Assembly: GCF_019393635.1 (NCBI RefSeq)
Contig: NC_057864.1
Location: 87,124,382-87,188,381 of the forward strand
Length of the DNA stretch: 64,000 nucleotides
Reading direction: 5' to 3'
Source of the DNA: Dromiciops gliroides
Taxonomy: Eukaryota > Chordata > Mammalia > Microbiotheria > Microbiotheriidae
The notes beneath the pieces are model-generated. The model searched no databases. It was given only the letters and a program-made list of their open reading frames with translations, and was not told the origin of the DNA. The translations under genes and the position numbers were made by a program. How positions within the stretch are numbered: position 1 is the first letter of the stretch; each line of letters begins with the position of its first letter. Of the stretch, positions 22,806 through 35,547 are shown piece after piece.

Positions 22806-23062
22806 AGGCAGCTAGATGGCACAGTGAATAGAGTGCTGAGATTGGAATCAAGCTTCATCTCCCTTAGTTCAAATCTGGCTTCAGACTCTTACTAGCTATG
22901 TAACCCTGGGCAAGTCACTTAACCCCATTTGCCTTAATTTTCTCATATGTAAAAAGATCTGGAAATGGAAATGTCAAACCATTCCAATATCTTTCTCAAG
23001 AAAACTCCAAATGGGGGTCACAAAGAGTTGGACAAGATTATAAAAGAACCAAACAAAAACAA
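22806..23062 (+). mobile_element. RTE-tailed SINE
   Basis: AGGCAGCTAGATGGCACAGTG, GGGCAAGTCACTTAACCCC, AATGTCAAACCATTCCAATATC, CCAAATGGGGGTCACAAAGAG and TTGGACAAGATTATAAAAG tail. Confidence 0.9.
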
Positions 23063-23740
23063 GAAGATTTCACAGAATGGAGATTAATTTATTTATTCAT
23101 TTTTTTTCATTCAAAAGTTATGCTAGATACTATGTTACATATTAACGGGGCTAAAATATTTTTTAAAAATACTCCCTGTACTCAAAAGCTCATAACATAT
23201 CATTCATAAAAGAGATCATTTTAATATGCATAGCATTGATTTAAAATTCCAACCTCTAACATACACATTGTTTAAGCACATAAAATAGGTGGTTACTATG
23301 TAAGATAAATAACGTTCCTGAGCAGATTGTCATTTTTGTCACTTAATAACAATTGAGATGAGAGTGTCATTGTCTCATATCTTTGTAAGGAAGATTCGGG
23401 ACTCTCTAAACAACTTTGCAATACTTTGTTGGGGAGGATTTTCAGTAAATGTTGAATCTATGGAGAGACTTATTTGTTGGTTCGTTTACTTGTTTACTGA
23501 TTTGCTTGCTTGTTAATTGTTTGCTTGTGATTATTTTCAAAGGGGCAAGTTTGAATGGGCCCAGTAGTTGACATGAAGGGTAATCAGAACAGTTTGGGGA
23601 TTTTAACTATATTCCATCCTCATCTCTCAAATGCTTACAATTAAACTAGGAACAGTTAAAACAAGAAGTTCATATGTGTATATCACTTGATAATTAAAAT
23701 GAGGTTTTCTCAAAATAACTCTTTAATATAGGAAGTGTAA
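23063..23740. other. Intergenic DNA without recognised features
   Basis: AT-rich, no recognised repeat; a short TTTGCTTGC-type run near 23475-23530 is simple. Confidence 0.4.
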
Positions 23741-23744
23741 GCAA

Positions 23745-23855
23745 TGTCACAGATAAGGAAATTGAGGCTCAGAGATGGTAGGTGACTCATAAAGTCATAC
23801 AGCTAACAAGTGGTAGAAGAACTTGAAATGCAGATTTTCTTACTCCATATGTGGT
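23745..23855 (-). repeat. MIR relic
   Basis: CAGATAAGGAAATTGAGGCTCAGAGATGG, GGTGACTCATAAAGTCATACAGCTAACAAG is the standard reverse MIR core. Confidence 0.8.
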
Positions 23856-26020
23856 GACCTTTCTACTTTGCTCTTCTGACTCTCAATTTTGGAAATAGCC
23901 TACTGAATCTATGAGAGTCAATTAGCATTTTAAAAATGGTAATTTTCAATTGGTCACTTGGCCAAAATACAATTTTTAATTTCAAACTAGTCTTCCTTGG
24001 TCAAATTGAATTTGGAGTCAACATTTCTCTACTTTAAAAGTCTGATACAAAGGTCATTAAAAATTCTAAATAATAATCAATTTCTGATTACCCAAATAGT
24101 TGTTCCTACACTGGTTTAAGTTGCTTTGCTGTAACCCTCCTTAGTATTCATAGTTACTTGTAACCAGCTTGCCCAGGATATCACACCAAAATACTATTTG
24201 AGGAACTACTGCAAATGAGAATAGTTTTACATCTTTCAGAATAAAATGAAAGGAATAATACTATATAAATAAAAGATTATAGAAGGTACTTTATTAAACA
24301 TAAAAGCAATGTTTTTTATTATCCAATTAATAGATATTTAAATGTCCTACATGGTAGGAAAAAAGTTAAATGAATTAATGAAACTTTTAGCTTCATTGTA
24401 ATGCAAAATATGCTTCTCCTTTAGTAAAATGTAAGCTAATGAGCCTAGTTCTCTACAAACACTCCCAGGAGGGGGTCCTTCTTAATAGTGCTCAATGATG
24501 CCTCAGGCATCCTCCTGAGTAGGCCATGTGGCCCAGGAAGAAATCATTACATTATATAAAACATCATCAGCATAGGGTTCAGAGGACACATAATTAATTT
24601 CCATATGGACCATGAATCACTATCTCCATGCCCAGAAAGGAGAGTTGAGACTATTAAACTCATGGGAAATTGTAGCTCTACTCCCTTGAATGCCTAGGAG
24701 GATGCTGCTTTCTTCATAATAAAAGTAGAAGTAATGGTAATGGTAGCTTTTGTTGAAAAGAAACAGCTTGGAAATGTGTGGCCAACCCACCAGAAACTTT
24801 ACTAACAATGTGATCTGCCTAGTCAAATACCCATATGAGCCTGGAGACTCCAGACATTCTGTTTCTATAGAATTCTCACCAGAAACAAGTCCTCTTGTGG
24901 GAAATATAGATTCCAGTGTAGGCAAGGACTATACAAGAAAGAAAGAAAAAATCAAATCCTTGTGAGTTGCCATAAGGGAAATTTATCTCTAAGATACAAG
25001 TCTATGAATTCACTTGAAAAGACATGTAGAAACAACTGTTGAGAATTCACAAGAGAGTAACACTTTTAAAGAATGTTTTCAGATATACAGCATTTATGTA
25101 CATTTATACACATGGCTAAAGCTAGATAAAGCAGTGTTTTGTAGCATTTAGCTCTTTTGTTCTTGGGAGAACATGGACAAAGGTTGCATAGGATAACAGG
25201 GATGGGTTGCTATCTGTACTCTTGGAGAGAGTACTTGAATTTATGAGAACAGATGAAATAATAACAATTAAAGCAGATCACAAAGATTTTAAAAGATCAA
25301 CTTTGAGTTGATTATCTATGTGACTTAAGTACACCATTTTGCTGTTTTGTTTTGTTTTTTGCTGTGAACTCTGACTTCTTTTGGAAAAGTATACAAGAGA
25401 TTTTCTGTAAAAAAAGCTATTAGTGAATCAGGAATGGCTTCAGTTGTAGACAGTTTGAATGCTTCTTTTATTAAACTTAGTTAGCCTCATCTCTCACTTC
25501 TTTTACTTATGCTTGTAGAACCAGATTTGATGCATCGATGTTCTTATTTATATAGATAAACCCACTATTAGTACTGATCACAGTCCATCTATACTTTCCT
25601 GTCCTTTATCATTTTTGTGAATTCATATATTTAACATGTATTGAGCACCAACGGCATCCAAATTACTAGGGGGGAGGGGTCCCAAGAAAGGAAAAAAATG
25701 CCACTGCTATTAAGAGGCTTATAATAGAAATTAAAAGAATTTTATCTAAAATAGATTTCATGTATTTAAAAAGGTAAGGTTATATACTGTTATTTAAGCA
25801 TACAATCTTCTCAGAGCAGAAACACCCCAACCACGATGCTATGTTAGAATTTTTGCAGACTGTCATATGAAGCATAATCCACCTCGGTGATATGACATAA
25901 ACTAGTATTTATGTCCAATGTTTCCAGGTCAATACAGTGTCATGGATAATGTTTGAGAATGAGTCCTTTAATCCTGTTTATTTTCTAGAGTACAATTTCA
26001 CTATATTCAAGTATGCATCA
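23856..26020. other. Intergenic DNA without recognised features
   Basis: About 2.2 kb without a recognised repeat core or coding frame. Two overlapping frames of 71-101 codons at 24620-24965 lie on opposite strands and look like chance. This is one of the longer unassigned stretches and may be unique sequence. Confidence 0.4.

Positions 26021-26025
<5 letters not shown>

Positions 26026-26060
<35 letters not shown>
26026..26060. repeat. (CT)n microsatellite
   Basis: About 17 CT units. Confidence 0.95.
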
Positions 26061-26063
<3 letters not shown>

Positions 26064-26244
26064 GGAATTATACAAGGAAACACAGATCATACAACAAGTT
26101 AGAGTCAGCAGAAAAAAAGTTAAGCAAAGAATCTTTATTGGGGGAAATATTCAACAATTAAGAAGGACACAGTGAAGATGGAACTAGCTTTGGTCAACTG
26201 GGTATCAATGGAAGGGTGTACCATAACCAGAAAATCTGGTGTGT

Positions 26245-26400
26245 TTTTGTGTTTTGTTTTGTTTTGTTTTGTTTTGTTTTGTTTCTGTGGGACAATGAGG
26301 GTTAAGTGACTTGCCCAGGATCACACAGCTAGTAAGTGTCAAGTGTCTGAGGCCGGATTTAAACTCAGGGCCTCCTGAATCCAGGGTTGGTTTTTATTCA
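26245..26400 (-). mobile_element. Marsupial SINE with (TTTTG)n tail, eroded 5' end
   Basis: A (GTTTT)n stretch (26249-26283) replaces the usual T tail, followed by GTGGGACAATGAGGGTTAAG, GGATCACACAGCTAG and an eroded TTTTTATTCACTG instead of ATCCACTGCGCCACC. Confidence 0.85.
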
Positions 26401-26409
26401 CTGTTCTTT

Positions 26410-27440
26410 AAATAAAACCCACCTGGTGGGTTTTTAAAGAATTCTTAGTTGGGTCAAGAAAGTTGAGGCATTGAAGAGAGGGAGTGATAAGACCAGACCT
26501 GGTAAATAGTGTTGATTCCTTAAGGGTTATTTCTGGGAATGACACCTGGGTAACTGGCAGCTAGTTGACCTCCAAACTTCCCAGGGGATATGGAGGGAGG
26601 ATGTTTGACGGGGATGGTGACACTATTTCATTACTGAAAGCCTTACTAGTTTCTTCTTTAGTAAGGTGGGAAGGCTACTGAGGTCCTTACATCATTGAAA
26701 TATACTTCTCTGGGATTTTCTTGCCTCACCCTTAAATCTCTAGCCTTAAATTTACTTAATTTACTATTGTAAATTAGAACAATTCACAGAATTAAATGAG
26801 AGTCAATCCAACCCAGTAAAACAAGAATTTTAAAAGCACCTACTCTATTCCTGGCACTGGGGGTAGTGAAGATGCAAAGATTAATCTTTTTTAAAAGTTC
26901 CTTCTCTCAAGAAAGACATTCTACTTTGGAGATAAAACTAAATTATCTGGTAGGCCAAATTTATTGTGGTCAATCTGCATGCCTTCATGAACAACGAAAA
27001 GTTCTCTACTATTCACAGAGCCATTACAGGGTTTTTTTGGTGAAGCTTAGTAGAAAATGCTACTGTGATTTTTTTTTTTTAGACCTGAAGGAATTATTAT
27101 TATAATGTTACACTTTTTGCCTTTACAATTCTCATCAAATGAAAGATCGTTTCATCAACAAGTAACAGGATTTTGCTACTTTTTTATTTATAAAAGCACC
27201 AATTCTAAATTTATATGTTGAGCTTAAAGGGTACAAGATGACATTTTTGAACCATTGAATAGCTTAAAAACATTCTGAACAGATGTTCAAAATTCAAATA
27301 AAAAATAACAGAATTCACACCTAAATTGAGAGCAAAGAATCTCAAAGATTTTTTTTTCAGTATGAGCAACTCAAAAGGAGGCTTTTATTAGGAACACTTT
27401 TTAAAAAATACAGAAGTTCTGGAATGCAGAGTAAATAGGT
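26410..27440. other. Intergenic DNA; one weak L2-like phrase
   Basis: Mostly unassigned. 26810-26890 has 'acaagaattttaaaagcacctactctattcctggcactggggg', reminiscent of L2/MIR relics. Nothing coding recognised. Confidence 0.35.
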
Positions 27441-27441
27441 C

Positions 27442-27459
27442 GATAGATGATAGATAGAT

Positions 27460-27510
<51 letters not shown>
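27442..27510. repeat. (GATA)n microsatellite
   Basis: About 16 GATA units, slightly interrupted at the left end. Confidence 0.96.
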
Positions 27511-28585
27511 GAATGATATAGATACATGTAGATATAGATATATGTATATGTTTACCTTACATCAGTAGGTCAGAACAGAAATTTCTGTTCATTTGAACCC
27601 AGATTCCTTCAGTTTCACTGTCCAAATACAAGGAACCCAGTAGCTCTTGATAAGTATGTGAGGCAAACCTGAACAATGGATATAATTTGGTTTGTTATAC
27701 TAATGGATTCCTTCCTTTCCATTCTCTGTCAACCTTTGTATTTATTTTGACAAAAAGATTCTTAAAATTCCCTTAGGAGCTACATTGTCATTATACATTA
27801 TATTTTGAATCCCATTCATTTTTGTCCCATGAATTGTTATAATTAGAGAGCATAGTGAATTGCTACCCACCCCCTTCTCAGTCCCTACCTCTCACTTAGA
27901 TTTCTACAGTGTCCAATCACGAAATAAATCTATATTTATAAACTCATGACTTCATATTCAAAATTAAACCTCCCTAAATTATTGTTATAGGTTTTTAAAA
28001 TCATTTTTCAAACTATTGAATTATATATATATATACATATAACACATAGTATACTTTTCAAAATAATCTTTCATAACTTTATACTATTATATTACCCTTT
28101 AAATGTTATATAATATTTATGCTATCATATCATCTTTATGGCTCTGTTGAAAAAGTACTTTTCTTTAAGTACCAGACTTAATATGTATCTGATGCATGTG
28201 ATATTTTCATGTGACTCATACATCCTGTTTCTTTTACACATATAGGAAGAGACTATTGTGGCAATTAAAAATCCAGCAAAGTGACCAAAGGTAAAGTCCT
28301 TGTCTGATGCCTTGTGATGGCACGATCCTGAGTTCTTCAAGGTTCTGCCAGCACAACACATGTTCTGATATATTTTACCAAGCAGAAAAGTCTTCTTCAA
28401 GTAGGGACTGGCAACAGATTTCATGGCTCTAACAATTATCTGATGCTTAGGCAAGCAGAAACTCATTCAAAACCATGAAATCAGTCATTAGGTGAGGATT
28501 TAAATTATCCACTCAGCATTGGGGAAGTTGCAATGCCCATTAGTGGTGAATCACCCCCAGTGATGAAGTAATAGACCTTCTAAAA
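27511..28585. other. Intergenic DNA; unassigned 113-codon minus frame
   Basis: Minus frame 28125-28466 (contains LKNSGSCHHKASDKDFTFGH) has no domain I recognise and no supporting splice or start context. I treat it as chance. Short TATA-type repeat at 28024-28037. Confidence 0.35.
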
Positions 28586-28587
28586 TA

Positions 28588-28740
28588 ATTTTTTTGGGGG
28601 GCAGGTCAGTTGGTTGTGGTTAAGTGACTTGCCCAGGGTCACACAGCTAGTAAGTGATAAGTGTCTGAGGCCAGATTTGAACTCAGGTCCTCCTGAATGC
28701 AGGGCCAGTGCTCTATCCACTGCACCACCCAGCTGCCCCC
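28588..28740 (-). mobile_element. Marsupial SINE
   Basis: GACTTGCCCAGGGTCACACAGC, AGTGCTCTATCCACTGCACCACCCAGCTGCCCC in reverse; T/G-rich tail at the left. Confidence 0.93.
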
Positions 28741-28741
28741 A

Positions 28742-29465
28742 ACCTTCAAAAATATTAAAGTTTAAGAACAAGAATTGGACAGGGTTCTAGAAGGCAAAAA
28801 GGAAGGTGTAATTATGAGAAAGAGAAAAATGTTTGGAGTCTAGCTCCATTTAAAGACCAACTAAAACCAACCTCAAATTGTGTTATGAAATTTTTGAAGA
28901 GTTTGCAACATTAACTTTATTAATCTTATTCTAGGTTTTATTTCTAATTCTTTTTAAGACATTTAGAAAATCTAAAAAAAAAACACTGTTTACTTCAGGT
29001 ACAGAAAAAATTATAAATAATCTATGAGATTTTAGTGTATTACTCAATGGACATGAGGTGGGCTAAAATCTTAGTTTAAAGCCATAGGTGGTTGAAAATG
29101 GAAGTATTCTACCACAAAAAAGGAAGTATTTCATTCTGTGATGCCATGAAAGAAAAGGATGGGAAGAAGTAGGGGACCAAAGAAGTTTATGGATTATGTC
29201 AGCAGTTGACCTTGAGGGACTGAAAGCAGCCTTTAGGCAACAGGTGCATCCCCTATGCCAGGAACTGAAATCTGTTGAATACTCTCTGGATATTGGAAAA
29301 AGCATGTCTGGATTCTCCCTTCTCAGAGTTATTACAAAAAGGTAAGACTGATTCAAAATGATCTGAATTGAACAAACTACCCCCAGTTGCAAATAAATCA
29401 CTCATCCTCCCTTCAATCTGAATAGTGTGAGATTTAAAATTGGATATTAGATCATAAATCTCCCC
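28742..29465. other. Intergenic DNA without recognised features
   Basis: A 112-codon minus frame at 29063-29401 has no recognised domain. No repeat core recognised. Confidence 0.35.
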
Positions 29466-29489
29466 TACTTAACCTTTCCCTTAATTTAT

Positions 29490-29965
29490 CTCCCAGACTA
29501 GTAAATGGAAGAAGCTTCTGGTTTTCTAGTTAGAGCTTTTATTGTGTGGTTGTTGCCAGGTGATGTTGATTAGAGGGATAGGGAAGTAGAAATACAATAC
29601 AAATCGTCTTAAGTCTAAGCTTAGTCTATACTCCATATAAAATTCACCAAAAGCCCAAGGTCACCTTTGGGGAGAGAGAGAGACCAAATCAAGCGCGTGC
29701 TGCTGCTAACCGCGAGGTGGGCTGAGTCGAACTCCAGTCAGCGTCTGTCTGTGCAGCGCAGCCAGGAGACCAGCGGAGCAGGAAAAAGATCCCACTTCCG
29801 TTCTCTCCTTGCCTTTTAAGCTCGCACCCCAGAAGTCGAGTGCTTAGCAGGCAGTCTGGCGTACGTAGCTCATGCTGTTGGTCTCCTCCCTGAAAGGGTG
29901 GTCCTTAAAAAAAAACTGGTGTCTCTCCATTATCGCTAACCGACTGTTAAAACTTTTTACCACAA
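29490..29965 (-). mobile_element. LTR, probably solo, CpG-containing promoter region
   Basis: On the minus strand it starts TGTGGTAAAAAGTTTTAAC at about 29965. It has a TTAAAAGGC (TATA-like) at about 29812-29820 and a GC-rich, CpG-bearing stretch at 29690-29880, far above local composition. AATAAAAGC lies near 29537, then CT-rich sequence. This is the layout of an LTR. Its 3' boundary and TSD could not be fixed, and no partner LTR or internal sequence is visible. Confidence 0.6.
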
Positions 29966-29969
29966 TAGG

Positions 29970-32155
29970 CTGACAAAATACCTAAGCCCATAGCACTCCC
30001 CATCCTTCTTTCCATGTTTGTTTTCATTGGTTTGTCTAATATGAACAATGATGCCAAACCTCCTTCTAATTATCCATTTTCCTCCTAAGCTCTTTGTAAA
30101 GTCCTTTTTAATTTGTATTTACCATTCATAGAAGGCTTCAATCCACTAGAAGCTTTCTTATTATTAATATAAGACATTATTTTTATTAGATAATAACATG
30201 CTTTCTGTATGTATCTTGTTATGCTATGTTTATAAACTACCAGCTTTGTTAAAAAAAAAAAAAAGAAATGTGGTTAGTCATTCATGTCTATTATCAGTGA
30301 ATCCATACTTTTCCCTAGTGATCAGTTTCTCTTTCTATGTGCTTACATACCATTCACTTAAATATACATTCTCAAATTGTCAGAGGAATAAATAATTTAA
30401 AAGGTTCAAAACAAAACAAAACAAAAGTGGCATTTTGCCTTCAAAGGCCCCTAGTCTTTTCTCATTTTTATGGTTTTCCATAACTCCTCAAAGATTATCA
30501 GTAGTAGTTCAGACGTTATATCCACAAGGTCCTTAATGACAAAAAGAGATAATTCTTCCAGTTTGGTTGACTTGAAATTATTTAAGTTTGCAACTTTATT
30601 GAAATTTGTGCTATGTGACCGCATTGTTTCAGTTTTTCTGTCTTTTGTAGGTACCTGCTAGTCAGCACATAGTGTTATGTATCTTTTGGGAAAGACATCC
30701 ATTTCCTTGTCCTTCTTATTATCTGCTATTCAACACATAGTCACATGGGCTTTCTTCCTATCCCCCTTACCTTTAATCTCATTTCCTATGATGCAGCAGT
30801 GGAGAAGCTGAGATATAACAACTCATCCCCTTCTGTAAACATGTACCTATCAGGTTTGCCTTGCTTCTTATTATAAAACTTGCCTTTAAAAGAAATCTTC
30901 CTTTTGAATCCTGAGTTGGCCTCATGGTCAACTAAACAATACTTTTTTGCCTTGGTGCTATAAATAAGCTCCTATTAAAAGAAAATGATTTGTTCTGGCT
31001 TTCACCCTGACTAACAAGGGAAAAATCAAGACAAAAAGTATAAAAAATTTATTAAATACATCACAGAGCAAAACACTGATGGGCTAATTGCTGGAGATCA
31101 GTAAAAGCTTCAAGAAAGGGCCAGCTTTTATTGATAACTTTCAAAATGAGATAAAGACAATTTGGATAGGCCCAGGTCAGCAAAGAGAGATCAACCATTC
31201 ATCTCACCTCCTCCCCAATAGCCTATAAATGAAGTTTTTCAAGTATAAATAGATAGAGGATGTTTTGATGTGTGAAAAATAACAGATAATAGAGAGTGGC
31301 AGATTGCGTGATACCTTCTGCAACACGGATTGACATGCAGTTCAGGGAACAATGGGTCACTGAGTCAGCATAACTTTCAACACTCTTTTTTAAAATTTTC
31401 TCTTTCTGAATTTAATCTCTTATTTTATAAGGGAGAAGCCCCAAATGCAGAGTTTTCCTTTTATCCCATGTTTTTTTCCTATATTCTTGTTTATCTTGAG
31501 TTTCAATTCACTCTTTTTCTTTTCAAAACTGAAGTTAATTCTACTGGATAGAGAAACAGAAGCAAAATGGGAGTTGAGTAGTTCTATTTTCTTTCTGTCA
31601 CCCATGATCATCATCTCATCCATTCCAAATAAACATACTGATCCCTTACTTTTTCTTGTTTCTTCTCCCTCTTCTCCTGAAAACTTAAAAGGTCCTTAAT
31701 ATCTTTAGCATTTCTTGCAGACTTCAGTTCTTTCTAGGTTCCAGACTTCTTGAATCTCTTTTTGCCATGTAGCTTTAGTCTGTTCTATTTATCCTCAGTT
31801 TTATACCAGTACTTTCATTCTTTGTATCCTTTGCAAACTGGAGTTCGACAATAAGGTCCTATCTATCTTTCTTAGTATCTTTATTGGTATTTAGACAGCC
31901 CTTCCTTTATTATTTTTTCTTTTGCATTGAAGGAAGTCATATTGTATATTATTTACAAACTAGCTTTAGGAATACCAGCCTTTCATATGTTGGGAAATGT
32001 TGGGTCCTTAATTCCACACCTCAATTATGGATAAAATAAATGGCAAATGACTAGAGCCCAGAAGAATAATCAAAAAATTAAAAAACCATGAAGTACAAGA
32101 ATTTTTCTAATGGAAGTAAGCCCCTAAGCCTTAGTAATAGCATGTAACTCTTTAT
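29970..32155. other. Intergenic DNA without recognised features
   Basis: About 2.2 kb, plus strand T-rich in 30.0-30.4 and 31.3-31.9 kb. Open frames of 63-84 codons carry no recognised domain. May include old L1 in reverse, but no motif supports it. Confidence 0.35.
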
Positions 32156-32166
32156 TTTAATGAACA

Positions 32167-32169
<3 letters not shown>

Positions 32170-32251
<82 letters not shown>
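32170..32251. repeat. (ATT)n microsatellite, about 27 copies
   Basis: Pure ATT run between the left TSD (TGAACAAAGTATTATTA, from 32161) and the T-rich tail of the following SINE. Isoleucine-rich open frame over it is an artefact. Confidence 0.97.
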
Positions 32252-32392
32252 TGTTTTTCAGGGCAATGATGGTTAAGTAACTTGCCCAGGGTCACACAGC
32301 TAGTAAATGTCAAGTGTCTGCCCCTGGATTTGAATTCACCTCCTCCTGAATCCAGAGCTCGTGCTTTATCCACTACACCACCTAGCTGCCCC
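32252..32392 (-). mobile_element. Marsupial SINE next to (ATT)n, 17-bp TSD
   Basis: TTTGTTTTTCAGGGCAATGATGG to CACCTAGCTGCCCCC. TSD TGAACAAAGTATTATTA at 32161-32177 and about 32394-32410. Confidence 0.95.
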
Positions 32393-32429
32393 CTGAACAA
32401 AGTATTATTAATCCACCTCTAATTCTCTT

Positions 32430-32720
32430 GTGTTGTACAAATGGCAGAGCTGGATTTCAGCATGTTTTACAGAGGGGAGGAATTGGGGTTCAGTAGAGAA
32501 AAAAATGGATTTGAATTCAGAGAGCATGGGGCCAAATTCCATTCTGCCACTATCTTAATGACTGTAAAAAAAAGTCACTTACCCTCTCTGAACTTCACTT
32601 TCCTCATTAACAAAAAGAGGGAGGTTAACTATATGACTTTTAAGATCTCTTTAAGCTCTGATCAATCAATTAACCATCAAGCATTTGTTAAGCACAAATG
32701 CAAAATAACAACCCCTCATC
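32430..32720 (+). repeat. MIR-like SINE relic with a second short repeat end
   Basis: GGATTTGAATTCAGAGAGC, CAAATTCCATTCTGCCACTATC, AAAGTCACTTACCCTCTCTGAAC, GGTTAACTATATGACTTTTAAGATC follow the order of old tRNA-SINEs. Then AATCAATTAACCATCAAGCATTTGTTAAGCAC begins a further L2/MIR-type phrase. Confidence 0.6.
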
Positions 32721-32724
32721 CAGT

Positions 32725-33770
32725 TGAATTAAAAACTAGAAATGCTTTATAAAATGGCATAAATGTCTGCAGATCTTGAGTATAAACTGATGGCAGTCTG
32801 TTAGTAACAATAATACACAAAATGGGTGAGCATATCAGAATTTCTACGTGACAGTTATTTCAACTTTAAACCTACAAATCAGCCAGAATCACAGAAATAG
32901 ACACCGGGATGGTTGCATTCAAGAGTGGCCTCCCTCACATTATGGCTTCTATTTATTTTCCAATGATGTGCTTTACTTCTGGGACACCCTGACTAATAGC
33001 AATTATATAAAAGGCCAAAGGAAGCCAGGTGGAATGGTTTTTCAAGGACATTTGATGCTTAGAGTCAATGACACATGCATTTGAACACCATATTGCTCAC
33101 TAAATATGTTGCAGTGTTTTAGTATTCAAAACTGTAAGCGATATTCCATGTGTCTACCACTTATATGCTCTGTGCCAAATGCCTTCCACCCACCATCCTG
33201 AATTAGAAACAGTTCTTATAAATACTGTCATATATCACTTCAAGAGGCAGAGCTTTCATTTTTTTAAAGATCCCCATCTCTGGAACACTTTTTGATTTGA
33301 AAGTATTATTTTTCTCTGCAACCTCCAAACTTAAAAAAAAAAAAAATTATCCAATCCATTTATCCCCCTCTATTTGCTCAGTTTTACCCCCTCCTCCCCG
33401 CCATATTAGTTTTCACAATGCTAATAACATGGTTCAAAGTCCCTTTGAAGCTTTCATTCTCAAAAGCATTCACTGCCTATTTACATGTTGTGCTGTGCTC
33501 CAGGCTATGCAAAGCTTGTGAAACTGAAAAAAGGCTAAGCTTGTTCTCACCAAATGTTGGGCCCATGATTAGTAACACAGAGAAACCACATTTAACTAAC
33601 CAAATGCTCTGGATTATTAGGGATCTGTGAATAATATCAAGGATAATACCTGATCTAGTCTCACTCACAACTTTGGATTCAACAATCATTTGATTTAGAT
33701 ATCTTTAGATATCAACGTCCCCTTTGAACGTGTTTGAATTTGCCCTTTGAAGAAAATAGAATATAAACTA
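32725..33770. other. Intergenic DNA without recognised features
   Basis: No recognised repeats. The 32848-33084 and 33297-33689 frames have no domain and overlap on both strands. Confidence 0.35.
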
Positions 33771-33774
33771 TACA

Positions 33775-33819
<45 letters not shown>
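33771..33819. repeat. (CA)n microsatellite
   Basis: About 23 CA units. Confidence 0.97.
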
Positions 33820-33820
<1 letters not shown>

Positions 33821-33821
<1 letters not shown>

Positions 33822-34870
33822 CATCTGGCATTTTTACTTCACATATATAGAGGATGGCAGACTGACTGATTCCATAGTCACTAGTATGGCAAACAAGTAC
33901 TATATTTTTTATCCTGGCTTCCAGATTCTGCTCCCCTCATTTTATCCCTTTAGACATTATATAGTCCTGTCTAGATTTCAACTTTTCTGTTTAATTTTTT
34001 TGAGTTTTTATTTTTTTAAACATTGCTTTTTTATGAACTTGATAAATATCAGAAATCATGAATATTTCCTTATACAAAAAGGATAACAAATGATTGCATA
34101 GCATACCATGAATATATATAGATTTTGTTAGCATATACTACATTTGACTCAATAGTTCCCACATCCTTATCTCACAACCTAGCTAATGTGGGAATGTTTT
34201 CCATGACTACTCATATATAACTTATTTTGAAATCATTGTGGTGTGCTCTTAATTGCCTATGCTCTCTTCTGTGTATGTTTTAATATTTTATTGACACTTT
34301 TATTTCTTGTCTTCTTTTTTGTAGGGATTATTTCAATAATAAAGAAGTTTAAAATTAGGAAAGACTTTAGAGGTTATTTCATGCAGTGATGACAAACTCA
34401 AAAATAAATGGATCCTATGAGTCCACATATTGACTTAAAAAAAGACAAATTAACATTATCCATCTTGTGTTATATTTTTATTTATTTTTAAGACATTTCT
34501 TAATTATGGTTTAATCTGGTTTAGGCCATAGAGAGAATTTTGCTACTGGATGTGTCATATAGCTGGAATTTGATACATCTATTCTAGCTAGTCTAATTTC
34601 CAAATGTGAGTTGAAGAGGTTAGGGACTAGGATTATAAAGACAGAATATAGAGAAGGGATATGATAGATGTCATATAAGATGTTACAAAGGAGCAATACA
34701 CATGACATATTGACTAGAAAAAAATGAACAAAGATATAGATAATTATTAAATTCTATATATACAAAGTAACATGAAATAAATCTAATTCAAACCAATCAC
34801 ATACATATAATAATATGGTCACGGGAAATAGGTCATGGGGGTTTTCAGGTATTCCTCTGTAAAGAATTAT
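33821..34870. other. Intergenic DNA without recognised features
   Basis: AT-rich; nothing recognised. Confidence 0.4.
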
Positions 34871-34874
34871 AATT

Positions 34875-35355
34875 CTCTCAAACAATCCAATTAAAATAAA
34901 ATGGTCTTTTATTTGGGCAATAGAGAAAATGACCAAGTGGGTGTGGGGTGGGAAAGAGATGGTACAGAGACATATTTCACCTTGAAATGGAAGAAAGGCC
35001 AAAAATTTATAGAGGACAGACGGGTTGACCACATAACAATGGAAAGTTTCTTCTGGGATTGGGGTGGGGAAATATTCCTGAGAATCAATGGGATTTTCTT
35101 TTGGAATAATAGTCCTGACCTCTGGAGTTATCTCTGTCTCCTAGCTCAGGTAGTTGGCATGCCTAATTGACTTTCCTGCCATAGAATTTAATCTCCCCTA
35201 ATTTCTTAGGTGTGTCCCTCCTGATATCTAGTTGGCCAGTTTAAACTTTAAAAGTCCCTTAATTCCTCAATATGTCCCAAGCCTCATGACAATATATACA
35301 CTTAATATGTGTGGTGTATCATGCTTCCCACCTTTGCCAAAAGAGGAACGTAAAC
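34875..35355 (-). repeat. LTR-like repeat, shared with 14.5-14.9 kb
   Basis: On the minus strand the segment ends with CAAATAAAAGACC (polyadenylation-like, forward 34902-34917). It shares with 14480-14860 the blocks TAGGTGTGTCC, 'tatgtgtggtgtatcatgcttccc' and AAAAGAGGAA. Probably a diverged LTR of one family; the ends are not fixed. Confidence 0.4.
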
Positions 35356-35547
35356 TCTTTACAAGCCAGGACAATTTTTGAAAAATGTTTCAGTATTCTT
35401 GGTACAATTCATGTGACTTACACATTTTTGGAGGTTAATAATTTTTATTACATGAATTAAAATATATCATATCATATATCATATAATATATATTTTATTG
35501 GATGCACATCTAAGTTAATAGTATTTTTTAAAATAATAGAATATAGG

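Noticed and set aside
28125..28466. 113-codon minus frame as a possible small gene or exon
   Set aside because: No recognised domain, no clear start context, splice signals or polyadenylation signal tied to it; such a length is expected by chance in 64 kb.
29063..29401. 112-codon minus frame as a possible gene
   Set aside because: No recognisable motif or codon pattern; kept as intergenic.
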